Source: Vaginisenegalia massiliensis (GTDB lineage Bacteria; Bacillota; Bacilli; Lactobacillales; Aerococcaceae). Taken from it: 64,000 nt of DNA. The stretch lies in contig NZ_UWPC01000003.1 in the NCBI RefSeq assembly GCF_900604935.1, forward strand, positions 124,001 to 188,000, in the 5' to 3' direction. How positions within the stretch are numbered: the first letter of the stretch is position 1; each line of letters starts with the position of its first letter. The notes beneath the pieces are model-generated. The model had not been told where the DNA came from, ran no database searches, and saw only the letters and a program-made list of their open reading frames with translations. A program made the translations under genes and the position numbers. Positions 51,689 through 60,263 of this stretch are shown here, piece by piece.

Positions 51689-54310
51689 TTATTGCTCTTG
51701 ATTCGTTACCAAATTTTGACTTGTCAAACTTTCTTCAGTTGTTTCAATGCTAGGGGGGGTAGTTTGGCTTGCTGTTTCACTAGTGCTTGTAGGATTAGGC
51801 GGCATGTTTGACTCAGTTTCAATTGCAGTCGAGCTTGTGGTTTCGACCGTGTTTGATTGAACTTGGCTTTGTGGCTTGAGGTCCACGCTTGGTAGACTCG
51901 CTTGACCACGATAAGCAGCCGTGGCTTGACTTTTACTAATAACTACTTGATTATTCTTTGTTAGCTTAACGGTAAAGGTGTTATCAGAAATTGAATAAAT
52001 AACGGCTAACTTGCCAACTTGATAATGGTTAGCAAGGAAATTAATCAAATCTAGATTGGATACCTCTGATTCAGTTGTTGAATTTTGACTATCTTTTTTT
52101 GAATTCCGTTCTTTAAGCTTAAGTGATATGTCGTTTTTCATTTTAGGGTTTACTTGTTCAGGTTTAATAGCCATGTATTCTTTGCCGTTCGCTTTAGGAA
52201 TGGAGAAAGAACCGTTTTGCCAAATGAAAGCCTCTTTGGCTAATAAATCGTCGGGACTAAAAATATAACCTTCATCCGTTGCAAAATTACCCTCAGCTAA
52301 GGCTTGTTTAACTTCATCTAATGAATGAACAATTTGCCAGTTCATCAAGTCCTTGCGTTTATTCTTGGGGGTTACATTGGGAATATAAGTGATATCCTGA
52401 TGATGTGTTTGCTGATGGCCAGCACTGGTCCACGGCGCCGGACGATATTCCGGATGTTGCATCAAATATTTAATTGTCGCAATTTGTTTGTCTGTGAGAT
52501 CATCATAGGTCACAATATGAATATGATCAATGTGGGGAATAACGAAGGATTGACCAGAATCAAAGGTTGCACTGCCAGCATGCATAGGTAATTGACTCAA
52601 AGGAACGTATAGGCCTGGCTTTAAGTCGGAAGGTTTATTTTTGCTGACATCGAATCGATAATGCTGTGGATTTTTTTGACTTAAAGTTAATTCCGCAAAG
52701 GCGATATCTTGGTAATTTAATTGATTTAAAGCTTCGAAATAGGTTTGCTGATTAACTTGGTAAATATAGCCTAATTGACCATTTTGGGTCGTTTTGCTAA
52801 CGACCTTTTGATGGTCAAATTTGGGTTTAGCTGGTTTATTGACTTGAGGACTCGATCCCTTGTCATTAGGTTTGTCTGTTTTATTCTGAATATCTTGGCC
52901 AAAATGTTTTTTGATGTAATCTTTAGCTTGGGCGAATTCTTTAGGGTTTAAATCAGTAAAGGGAATCCAGTGGAAATGGCTGCCATGTCTAGCAATGATA
53001 CCATTTCCTTCGACTTTGCTAATCGATTCCGGAGTAAAGACATAGCCATCGCTCGTGGTATAACGGCCATTTTTTTGATTTTGGTTGCGATGTTCACCAG
53101 AATCAGTGGCTACTTTACCTGCTTTTGGTTGGGTTGTTTTCCCGTTTGAGGGTGATTTACCCAGAACTTGATAGGCAATCTTGAGTTCGGCCGCCGTCAA
53201 ATCGCCTTTAGGAATAAAATGAAAATGGTCCCCATGAGGAACGACAAAGCCGTCACCCATATCTGAGATGACATCGTAAGGGCTAAAGACATAGCCATCA
53301 TCAGTAACATAAGCACCAGACGCATTTCTCGTTCCGGAGCCGCCAAGGGCACCGGTGGGTACCTTATCGTCTTGTTTGTTTCGTTTGCCACCTTTTTCAT
53401 TAAATTCAACTAAAGCGTTTTTGACCTTTTCTTGGACTTCCTTTAGGCTGCGTAGAGATTTCTGTGATTGTTCATCCTTGAGTACAATATAGTAATCTTC
53501 TTTTAACTTAATAATATAGGCTGTGGGCGTTTCATAGACTAGGTCTTTTTTATGATAGTGGTAATCTTGGGGAGCTAAGAGATCTTCACTAAATAGACTA
53601 TCTTTCGGTGGACGTCCTTTGAACACATGCAGATCGATTCCTTGGCAAGTCACGTATTCCTTCTCGGTTAGATAGACTACAATCGGCTCTTCATGGCCTT
53701 GATTTTCCTTTGTAACTTGATCGGGTGTTCGCTCTCCTTCATAGATGACTAGGGATTCTGGACCTAGTTGATAGGTTTTCTTTAAACCAACAATTTTCTT
53801 GGCATCTTTTGGATGGACTTCATTGGACTGTAAACTAATTTCTTCTAAAGTTCTGACGTTTTGACATTGATCAGGGTCTTTAACATTTAGGTAGAAATGA
53901 TCTTGATAACATATAATAGCGCCATCTTTAACTTTGTTGACTAGGTCACGTTCATTAAAATGATAGTCATCCGGGGCTAACAAGTCTTCGCTAATAATCG
54001 AATTTTCAGGTACTTGTCCGTTGTAGTAATGATAATGATCACCGTGAGAGGTAACATAACCATCGGCTGTAATTTTAACCACAATTTGTTCGGCCGCAAT
54101 ACCTTCTTCTTGGTTGATTTCTTCCTGACTTTTGTTCTCATTAGTTTGGTTATTTGACGGTTTATTGGGTTGAGCCCCATCAATATATTGGATTTGATAT
54201 TGTCCTTCTTTTGCCTCAATCGGTGAATGGGTTACGGCTTGAGTCAGAGCGCCTAAGCAAGCTACAGTGCTAAAAAGGATAAAGGGGTGCTTGTATAAGG
54301 AATGTTTCAT
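51689..54310 (-). CDS. Histidine-triad (Pht-type) surface protein
   Basis: This 873 aa protein has an N-terminal hydrophobic segment, then YIDG and repeats of the streptococcal histidine triad. Intact HxxHxH motifs lie at 89-94 (HGDHYH), 359-364 (HGDHFH), 442-447 (HGSHFH) and 593-598 (HIDHIH). A decayed copy (CQGIDLH) lies near 222-228 and a further one near 725. The last 90 residues are Ser/Thr/Gln-rich. Pht proteins capture zinc at the surface and pass it to AdcA. It starts 1 base after the adcA stop, so the two are coupled. I use the ATG at 54310 rather than a longer frame inside adcA. Confidence 0.88.
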   Translation of the reverse strand: MKHSLYKHPFILFSTVACLGALTQAVTHSPIEAKEGQYQIQYIDGAQPNKPSNNQTNENKSQEEINQEEGIAAEQIVVKITADGYVTSHGDHYHYYNGQVPENSIISEDLLAPDDYHFNERDLVNKVKDGAIICYQDHFYLNVKDPDQCQNVRTLEEISLQSNEVHPKDAKKIVGLKKTYQLGPESLVIYEGERTPDQVTKENQGHEEPIVVYLTEKEYVTCQGIDLHVFKGRPPKDSLFSEDLLAPQDYHYHKKDLVYETPTAYIIKLKEDYYIVLKDEQSQKSLRSLKEVQEKVKNALVEFNEKGGKRNKQDDKVPTGALGGSGTRNASGAYVTDDGYVFSPYDVISDMGDGFVVPHGDHFHFIPKGDLTAAELKIAYQVLGKSPSNGKTTQPKAGKVATDSGEHRNQNQKNGRYTTSDGYVFTPESISKVEGNGIIARHGSHFHWIPFTDLNPKEFAQAKDYIKKHFGQDIQNKTDKPNDKGSSPQVNKPAKPKFDHQKVVSKTTQNGQLGYIYQVNQQTYFEALNQLNYQDIAFAELTLSQKNPQHYRFDVSKNKPSDLKPGLYVPLSQLPMHAGSATFDSGQSFVIPHIDHIHIVTYDDLTDKQIATIKYLMQHPEYRPAPWTSAGHQQTHHQDITYIPNVTPKNKRKDLMNWQIVHSLDEVKQALAEGNFATDEGYIFSPDDLLAKEAFIWQNGSFSIPKANGKEYMAIKPEQVNPKMKNDISLKLKERNSKKDSQNSTTESEVSNLDLINFLANHYQVGKLAVIYSISDNTFTVKLTKNNQVVISKSQATAAYRGQASLPSVDLKPQSQVQSNTVETTSSTAIETESNMPPNPTSTSETASQTTPPSIETTEESLTSQNLVTNQEQ

Positions 54311-54311
54311 C

Positions 54312-55253
54312 TCAATTGCCTTCTTTCTGTAGAGTTTCAGCCAAAATTTGTATGTTGCTGGCAAGGTTATCTAAGAATGAGCGATTATTTTGAGGATCGC
54401 TCTCTAAAGGGCTCAAAGTAGCTAGTTTTACGCCAGTGGCTTTAGCTACCGTTTTGGCCATATTTTGATTTGCGTTGGGTTCAACAAAAAGGGTCTTGAC
54501 CTGATAGCGTTGAATAAATTGCTGAATTTCAGCCATTCGTTTAGATGAGGGTTCGACTTCAGATGAAATACCCGCGATACCTAATTGCTTCAGACCAAAG
54601 CGTTTAGCTAGATAAGAAAAGGCGGTATGTTGGGTGATAAAGGTTTTGTTTTTTAACTTAGCAAAAATGGGGTGATAAGTGTCTACTAGGGCTTTAGCCT
54701 TTTGATTGAAAGATTTCGCATTCTGCTGATAAAAGTCAGCATTGTTAGGGTCAATTTCTGCTAAGTGATTGGCGATTAAGGTCGCTTCGCGACCGGCTTC
54801 AATCGGGTCTAACCAAGTGTGAGGATCATATAGGGAAGCACTCGCCATGCCGGCTACGGATTCCATATCTTCTAATCCTTGGACTTTCATCAAGTCCAAA
54901 CCTTGAGAAGCTTCAATTAATTGAACAGGATGACTTTTGGCATTTTTTGCAATATTTTTGGTCCAAGATTCTAAAGCTACTGAATGATAGATAAATAAAT
55001 CGGCTTGATAAATCTCGGCCACATCGTTAGCTGAGGGTTCAAAACCGTGAATGCCCATACTAGAATTAATCATGTAAACCGGGTGTTTGTCGCCGACAAT
55101 CTCTTTAGTGATGGCATACATTGGGTAAAAGCTGGTGACAATTCTTAAGGGCTCTTTATTGGCCTTTGAGGCCTCAACACTAACTGAATCCACCAATAGA
55201 CCAAATAGACTGACGAGACATGCCAAAACAATATAATGAATGCTTTTTTTCAT
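54312..55253 (-). CDS. adcA: Zinc ABC transporter substrate-binding protein, AdcA/AdcAII type
   Basis: This 313 aa binding protein has the zinc cluster A-1 pattern: GIHGFEPSANDV, DPHTWLDP, TQHTAFSYLAKRFG and FVEPNANQNM. It lacks the C-terminal ZinT domain of full AdcA and is therefore like AdcAII/Lmb. The signal region contains VLAC at residues 9-12, but only five residues precede that hydrophobic stretch. A real lipobox is therefore doubtful, and cleavage at VEA-SK is an alternative. It is co-transcribed with the Pht gene, as in streptococci. No permease or ATPase lies in the window. Confidence 0.88.
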   Translation of the reverse strand: MKKSIHYIVLACLVSLFGLLVDSVSVEASKANKEPLRIVTSFYPMYAITKEIVGDKHPVYMINSSMGIHGFEPSANDVAEIYQADLFIYHSVALESWTKNIAKNAKSHPVQLIEASQGLDLMKVQGLEDMESVAGMASASLYDPHTWLDPIEAGREATLIANHLAEIDPNNADFYQQNAKSFNQKAKALVDTYHPIFAKLKNKTFITQHTAFSYLAKRFGLKQLGIAGISSEVEPSSKRMAEIQQFIQRYQVKTLFVEPNANQNMAKTVAKATGVKLATLSPLESDPQNNRSFLDNLASNIQILAETLQKEGN

Positions 55254-55291
55254 TTGCTTCCTCCTTTGCGATGGAATTCCACGCAGGTATA

Positions 55292-55320
55292 ATAGTATTA
55301 ATTACTGTTTATTTTGTCAA
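55292..55320 (-). promoter_or_regulatory. adcA-pht promoter
   Basis: On the minus strand, TTGACA and TACTAT are separated by 17 bases. The spacer includes ACAGTAATTAA, loosely like the AdcR operator half-sites. Zinc repression is expected for the genes but is not proven by this match. Confidence 0.65.
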
Positions 55321-55407
55321 CTCACTTTCTCATTAATTTACAAAATCGACTGTCAAACTTGCTGACTCAACCAAGGGTCAAACGGTTTACTGACAAGACA
55401 AAAAGAC

Positions 55408-55613
55408 TTATCCACAGAAATATGCATTATCTTGTGGATAAGTCGAAATCATGTGTATAAGTGATTAAATTAGGGTTGCCATGAAATGAAAATTTGAAGC
55501 AAAATGAAAGGAACAAATAAGAGGCGGTTTTCAAGCGAACATCTGTTTATTTTGATGAGAAATCAACAAGAAAAGCGAGTTATCCACAGAATCAAAATTA
55601 ATTCTGTGGATAA
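55408..55613. other. Cluster of five DnaA boxes
   Basis: The stretch of about 380 bases between adcA and ktrA contains TTATCCACA at 55408-55416 and 55580-55588. The inverse TGTGGATAA lies at 55433-55441 and 55605-55613, and TGTGTATAA at 55452-55460. All fit TTWTNCACA. The first and second pairs are inverted repeats. There is no dnaA or dnaN here. It may be a DnaA-binding or titration site, or part of an origin region. Confidence 0.65.
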
Positions 55614-55622
55614 CTCGCTTTT
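55575..55622. terminator. Terminator built from two DnaA boxes
   Basis: GCGAGTTATCCACAGAAT pairs perfectly with ATTCTGTGGATAACTCGC over a 7-base loop, with T-runs on both sides (TTTTT on plus, TTTTCTT on minus). It ends the ktrA transcript while presenting two perfect DnaA boxes. Confidence 0.85.
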
Positions 55623-55635
55623 TAAAGTGCATATC

Positions 55636-56310
55636 TTAGTTAAAATAACCTAAATAGTCGAATTTTTCGAAAACATGAGAGCTAGCAATCGCTACTAGAA
55701 TAGTGTCTGCTTCAATCGGATCATTAATGGCAATCGAAGAATTTAACTTTTCACCACGTTCTTGGCGCATGCCGATTAAGTTAAGTTCGTATTGTTTACG
55801 TAGATCTAATTCATTGACGGTTTTGCCAACCCATTTTTCTGGTGCGCGGAATTCAATAACGGATGTATCGTCGTCAAGGCGAAGGACTTCTTCGATCTTG
55901 TTGCGAAGAATTTTTGATGCCAGGCGCATACCGGAGTCACGTTCTGGTGAAACGACAACATCAGCCCCAACTTCATATAGGACTTCCTCAAATGTTACTG
56001 AACGGGCTTTGGCTACGACTTGGGGAACACCTAATTTTTTGCAGTTCATAGTAGCTAGAACAGCACTTTCAAGGTTAGTCCCTGTTGCAATCACGACAAT
56101 ATCACAGTTATGAATACCTAAAGTTTTCAAGAATTGGAAGTCAGTAATGTCACCAACGGCTGCATTGGTGACTTCGTCTGCAACATCTTTAACCATAAGA
56201 GGATCCCGGTCAACGGCTATGACGGTTGTGCCATAATGACTTAAATCTTTAGCAACTGTGCGACCAAAGACACCTAAACCTAAAATACCAACTGTTTCTG
56301 TTTTTTTCAT
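55636..56310 (-). CDS. ktrA: Potassium uptake protein KtrA (RCK domain)
   Basis: This 224 aa cytoplasmic gating subunit has an RCK-N Rossmann domain, TVGILGLGVFGRTVAKDL (GxGxxG), and the acidic strand AVDRDP. An RCK-C domain follows from about residue 140. It forms a ring that gates KtrB; nucleotides bind the first domain and, in many Firmicutes, c-di-AMP binds the RCK-C. It lies 19 bases after ktrB. Confidence 0.93.
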   Translation of the reverse strand: MKKTETVGILGLGVFGRTVAKDLSHYGTTVIAVDRDPLMVKDVADEVTNAAVGDITDFQFLKTLGIHNCDIVVIATGTNLESAVLATMNCKKLGVPQVVAKARSVTFEEVLYEVGADVVVSPERDSGMRLASKILRNKIEEVLRLDDDTSVIEFRAPEKWVGKTVNELDLRKQYELNLIGMRQERGEKLNSSIAINDPIEADTILVAIASSHVFEKFDYLGYFN

Positions 56311-56329
56311 AAAGAGCTTCCTTTCTAAA

Positions 56330-57718
56330 TTAACTTAGTAAAACTTCAGCGTCAGCATACCGTACTTCGTATTTCTTGCGTTGCGAGATAATACTGATTA
56401 AGACAGTTATTGGGCCGACACGGCCAATGAACATCATACTCATAATGATAATCCGTCCCCAAGTGGTTAATTGGCCAGTATAGTTCATCGATACGCCTAC
56501 GGTACAGATGGCCGATACAGCCTCAAACATTATTTTAAAAGGATCGGGATTAGGTTCAGTCAGTAAAAGAAGGGAGAACCCAACCATCAAGGCGGATAAG
56601 AAGAAAAGAGTGATGGTCATCGCTTGTTTCAGTAAATATGAAGGGAGGGTTCGTTTGTGGTATACGACTTGGCTATAGCCTTTTAGTTCAGAAATGAAGA
56701 GTAAGAATAACATAGCCGCTGTCGTTACTTTGATCCCACCGGCTGTTCCTCCAGGGGCCCCCCCGATAATCATCTGAAAAATATACATCAGATTAGAGAA
56801 GGGATGGCTATTTTCATAGTTGATAGTTGCAAAACCGGCCGTTCTCATTGTAACAGCTTGGAAATAAGAGGCCATCCATTGTTGCCATAAAGGCAGGTTG
56901 CCAATGGTATTAGGATTGTTATGTTCGACTAGCCAACCAATTGTGGTACCGAGAGTTAAAACCACGACTGTTGCCGTAATGGCTAAGCGAGTATGCACAG
57001 AGAGATTACGGAAAGTTAAACGTAGAATTCGAGGTTTGGAGCTTAAATATTCTTTAGTTTTTTGACGTAGTTCAAACCAGACACTAAAGCCCAAGCCACC
57101 ACAGATAATCAAGGAAGTGACTACAAAGTTTACGATTGGATTACCAATAAATTTTTGCAAACTTGTTGAGCCAAAGTTATCAAAACCAGCATTACAAAAA
57201 GCAGATACAGCAACAAAAATAGAGTTAAACATGCCTCGACCTAATCCCCAACGAGGAATAAAGTCAATCATCAAGATACAAGCGAAAATCGCTTCGACTG
57301 AGAAAGTAAATTTGTAAACCGACATCAAGAAGGAAATAAAGTCATCATTAGTTCCTCGGTTGAGGGCTTCTTGTAAGAAATATTGATCTTTGAGTGACAT
57401 CTTTTTGTTAAGATAATACATAGAGGCAGAGATGATGGTGATTAAACCTAAGCCGCCAATTTGCATCAGAGCAATACAAATAATTTGACCGAGGTTATTA
57501 TAAACCGCTCCAACATCTAGGACGGTTAAGCCGGTCACGCAAATCATGGAAACGGCAGTAAATAGATGATCCAGAAAGACCGTCGGCGGGGCTGTCGTTC
57601 GATGTGAAATCGGTAAGGACAAGAGGAAGCCGCCGAAGAAGATAATAAAAACAAAACTCAAGGTGAGTTTTTGCGGGGTGGTCCAATGCAGTTGAATCTT
57701 TGCTTTTAATTTTTCCAC
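56330..57718 (-). CDS. ktrB: Potassium uptake channel subunit KtrB
   Basis: This 462 aa membrane protein follows the TrkH/KtrB plan of four helix-pore-helix repeats. Selectivity-filter-like segments are visible (AVSMICVTGLTVLDVG, SAFCNAGFDNFGS, TMRTAGFATINYEN and AISAICTVGVSMNYTG-like). It carries potassium with KtrA. It precedes ktrA on the minus strand and is divergent from rlmH, with a 125-base spacer. No ydaO-type riboswitch is evident in that spacer. Confidence 0.93.
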   Translation of the reverse strand: MEKLKAKIQLHWTTPQKLTLSFVFIIFFGGFLLSLPISHRTTAPPTVFLDHLFTAVSMICVTGLTVLDVGAVYNNLGQIICIALMQIGGLGLITIISASMYYLNKKMSLKDQYFLQEALNRGTNDDFISFLMSVYKFTFSVEAIFACILMIDFIPRWGLGRGMFNSIFVAVSAFCNAGFDNFGSTSLQKFIGNPIVNFVVTSLIICGGLGFSVWFELRQKTKEYLSSKPRILRLTFRNLSVHTRLAITATVVVLTLGTTIGWLVEHNNPNTIGNLPLWQQWMASYFQAVTMRTAGFATINYENSHPFSNLMYIFQMIIGGAPGGTAGGIKVTTAAMLFLLFISELKGYSQVVYHKRTLPSYLLKQAMTITLFFLSALMVGFSLLLLTEPNPDPFKIMFEAVSAICTVGVSMNYTGQLTTWGRIIIMSMMFIGRVGPITVLISIISQRKKYEVRYADAEVLLS

Positions 57719-57842
57719 AAAATTTCACTCCAATAAAAAAACGCAAGACAAAATTGCCTCACTAAGTTAGTTCCTTGCATAATATCATACACAAAATACT
57801 GAGAGAATGCTATCATTTAAATGTAAAGTTAGGAGGAAAGAC

Positions 57843-58325
57843 ATGATTAATATCGAGTTAATCTGTGTTGGTAAAATTAAAGAAAAATATCTCAAGCAAG
57901 GTATCGATGAATATGCTAAACGCCTCAGTACGTATGCCAACTTTTCTATTGTTGAGGTGGCCGATGAAGCAACGAGTGAGCAGATGAGCCAAAAAGAAAT
58001 TGACCTCGTGTTAGATAAAGAGGCAGATAAAATCCTTGCCAAATTAGATCCCAGTCGCCAAGTGATTGTCTTAGCAATTGAAGGGAAAATGATTTCCTCT
58101 GAAGAATTAGCGACCACACTCGATCAGATGGCTACATACGGTCAGTCTAAGATTACCTTTATTATAGGAGGTTCTTTAGGGTTGGCAGAAAGACTAAAGC
58201 AAGACGCTCAAATGAAGATTTCTTTTGGCCGAATTACACTGCCCCATCAATTGATGCGGCTAGTTTTAACCGAACAGATTTATCGAGCTTTTCGAATTAT
58301 GCATGGACATGCCTATCATAAATAA
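57843..58325 (+). CDS. rlmH: 23S rRNA (pseudouridine1915-N3)-methyltransferase
   Basis: This 160 aa SPOUT methyltransferase acts on position 1915 of assembled ribosomes. The motifs [20 protein letters not shown] (N-terminal; quoted as VGKIKEKYL and IDEYAKRL), FIIGGSLGL and the C-terminal [13 protein letters not shown] are standard. I place the start at ATG 57843, where AGGAGG is 6 bases upstream. In many Lactobacillales it follows htrA directly; here about 6 kb of minus-strand genes intervene. Confidence 0.96.
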   Translation: MINIELICVGKIKEKYLKQGIDEYAKRLSTYANFSIVEVADEATSEQMSQKEIDLVLDKEADKILAKLDPSRQVIVLAIEGKMISSEELATTLDQMATYGQSKITFIIGGSLGLAERLKQDAQMKISFGRITLPHQLMRLVLTEQIYRAFRIMHGHAYHK

Positions 58326-58547
58326 GTTAGGAGCTGTCAAAAAAAGACACCACAAATTGAACTGACCCGTTTCCGAGTTAAGCTGTGTATGTCGGCTATC
58401 CAAGCTGTAATGGGAGTCTAGAGAAGGCGGTCCTCGTTATCAGTTCTCAGAAAAGTAGAAGTTATATTATTTGAAATTTTGTTTGGCTTTATATAAGGTA
58501 AGCATATAAATAGTGCAAAGCCAAATAAATAAAAAGGTGGGATTCTT
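58326..58547. other. Intergenic spacer without recognised features
   Basis: This spacer of about 220 bases has no open frame with a ribosome site and no strong hairpin. It must hold the promoter of the next gene and the end of rlmH, but I see no convincing boxes. Confidence 0.3.
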
Positions 58548-59201
58548 ATGCCAACAGAATCGCAAGATTTAATCAATTCAAAAAATATTCAAGTTGAAAA
58601 TCCTCAAGAAGCATCATTTATGGATGAATTATTAGGGCGTTTACCTAAACCAGTGGCCTCAAGTTTTGTATCATTTTATCGTCAATCGCGAAATCAAGCT
58701 GAAAAAATCGTGGATAGCCATAAAGATCAATTAGATGGGGTCTTGAACGACTTTGTGGGTGGTTTGGAATCGTCTCGTCGTCAAGAAGCGGGCAAAATAA
58801 TTCGAACGGCAACAATAATGGCTGCTGTAGTCGGGTGTTCGCCTATTCCTTTTTCAGATGCCATCCTCTTAGTGCCCATTCAATTGACTATGATGGCGCG
58901 ATTGCATAAATTATTTGGCCAATCTTGGACTAAGAGTTTAGGTAAATCATTTACCAAAGAATTGGCTGTGGTAGGCTTTGGTCGAAGCACAGTTGGCAAT
59001 ATTATGAAGCTAATTCCCGGCTTAGGTACTTATTCGGGAGCTGCTGTAAATGGCGTGGTTGCATCGAGTATCACGGCTTCATTAGGTTGGGCGACAGTCA
59101 AGATGCTTAATGGCGGCGAAGATTTACTTGAGAATATGGGTAGTTTTAAAGGTAAGTATAAAGGCTTGATGCAAGCCTTAAAGAAAGCAGGAATTTTGTA
59201 A
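58548..59201 (+). CDS. DUF697 / YcjF-like membrane-associated protein
   Basis: This 217 aa protein has the DUF697 pattern: a helical N-terminus, then AAVVGCSPIPFSDAILLVPIQ and LMARLHKLFG-like helices, and a glycine-rich hydrophobic hairpin (LIPGLGTYSGAAVNGVVASS). Family members often accompany GTPases, but none is adjacent. Its role is unknown, perhaps membrane-bound. AAGGTGGG precedes the ATG. Confidence 0.65.
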   Translation: MPTESQDLINSKNIQVENPQEASFMDELLGRLPKPVASSFVSFYRQSRNQAEKIVDSHKDQLDGVLNDFVGGLESSRRQEAGKIIRTATIMAAVVGCSPIPFSDAILLVPIQLTMMARLHKLFGQSWTKSLGKSFTKELAVVGFGRSTVGNIMKLIPGLGTYSGAAVNGVVASSITASLGWATVKMLNGGEDLLENMGSFKGKYKGLMQALKKAGIL

Positions 59202-59280
59202 TTAAACGTCACCTCTATTAAGCATGCTTCGCAAAGTGTTCAAAAAGGAAAATATGTGTATTTATTAAAAAATGAAAGTC

Positions 59281-59316
59281 ATAAGGCCACTTCTCACTAG
59301 CGAGAAGTGGCCTTAT
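59281..59316. terminator. Hairpin between convergent DUF697 and carbonic anhydrase genes
   Basis: ATAAGGCCACTTCTC pairs perfectly with GAGAAGTGGCCTTAT over a 6-base loop. T-runs are weak on both sides, so termination may rely on stem strength. Confidence 0.7.
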
Positions 59317-59345
59317 TCATAGTATCAAACTGCAACCATTTCAGC

Positions 59346-59912
59346 TTAAGCTAGGTAACCATTCACGACCAAGTCCACTTTACCAGTATGAGGATCAATG
59401 ACTAATCCATGTACCGGGACATCACGAGGAATTAGGGGATGATTGCGTACTAGATCCACATCGTGACGAACAGAAGTGATTACATCGTCAAAACCATATA
59501 ACCAATTTTCAAGATTAAGTCCATTGGCTTCTAAGCTAGCTAAATTTTCGCTTGTAATGCCTCTTTCTTTCATTTTAGTTAGGACAGCTTGGGTATCAAC
59601 TTGTTGCATGCCACAATCATGGTGACCCATAATAATCACTTCATCAGCTTTGAGAAGGTATATAGCAATGACCAAAGAACGCATAATTGATCCGTAGGGA
59701 TGAGAAATCAAAGCCCCAGCATTCTTGATGACTTTGACATCGCCGTTGGCTAAATTCAGGGCTTTGGTAGCTAAATCTACCAGGCGGGTATCCATGCAAG
59801 TCAACATAACTAAGCGTTTGGCCGGAAATTTGTCTTGGGTTTCGTAAGCTTTATAGTCTTGATTGGCGACGAATTGTTGATTATAGGTTAAGATAGATTC
59901 AAGTAATGACAT
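59346..59912 (-). CDS. Beta-carbonic anhydrase
   Basis: This 188 aa enzyme interconverts CO2 and bicarbonate. The zinc ligands and the Asp-Arg pair are visible: TCMDTRLV (C39, D41, R43) and GHHDCGM (His and Cys, near residues 98-101). This short form is the clade of small beta-carbonic anhydrases found in Bacillota. Bicarbonate would feed pyrimidine and fatty-acid synthesis. AAAGGAG lies upstream on the minus strand. Confidence 0.92.
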   Translation of the reverse strand: MSLLESILTYNQQFVANQDYKAYETQDKFPAKRLVMLTCMDTRLVDLATKALNLANGDVKVIKNAGALISHPYGSIMRSLVIAIYLLKADEVIIMGHHDCGMQQVDTQAVLTKMKERGITSENLASLEANGLNLENWLYGFDDVITSVRHDVDLVRNHPLIPRDVPVHGLVIDPHTGKVDLVVNGYLA

Positions 59913-60263
59913 TGTATTGACTCCTTTTTTGTAGCTTATGTCTATTGTAATCTTTTATCAGTTTAATGGCATCTGACTTGCTTTTTTAAAAGTCACTTTT
60001 TTTATTAATGTTCGTTTTTTCAATTAGAGGACAAAAATTGAATCAGAAGGCAGACAAAGTGATAGGGGGATAAAGGGCATGGGGTTCTCGTTAGCTATGG
60101 TGTGGTTCACAAAAAGGTCCGATCATCCGTTCTGAAAATCGAATAAAATCAGTCTTTTGTCTGGAGTGATTCTGATAAAAACGCATAAATTTCACAAGAA
60201 GCTCTTGAATGGGGCTATTAGAGAGTGTATACTTGTTGAGTGCTAACGATAGGAGGTTAAATC
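59913..60263. other. Intergenic region before the polyamine operon
   Basis: This divergent spacer of about 350 bases serves the carbonic anhydrase gene on the left and the ABC operon on the right. Apart from the promoter at 60205 I see no hairpin, riboswitch or open frame worth naming. Confidence 0.4.
60205..60233 (+). promoter_or_regulatory. Promoter of the polyamine-type ABC operon
   Basis: TTGAAT and TATACT are 17 bases apart, 30 bases before the GTG start. Confidence 0.7.

Noticed and set aside
52325-52591. Plus-strand open frame inside the pht gene
   Set aside because: It has no ribosome site and lies wholly opposite a well-supported Pht coding region; it is a shadow frame. The same holds for other antisense frames in walK, htrA and ktrB.
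55285-55320. AdcR operator in the adcA promoter
   Set aside because: The spacer has ACAGTAATTAA, but it aligns to the TTAACYRGTTAA palindrome only with gaps, so I do not annotate it as a site.
55330-55635. The chromosomal origin oriC itself
   Set aside because: DnaA boxes are clustered, but dnaA, dnaN and a clear AT-rich unwinding region are absent, so only a DnaA-binding cluster is claimed.
57719-57842. c-di-AMP (ydaO) riboswitch upstream of ktrB
   Set aside because: Such switches are common before ktr genes, but this 124-base divergent spacer is too short and shows none of the conserved helices.
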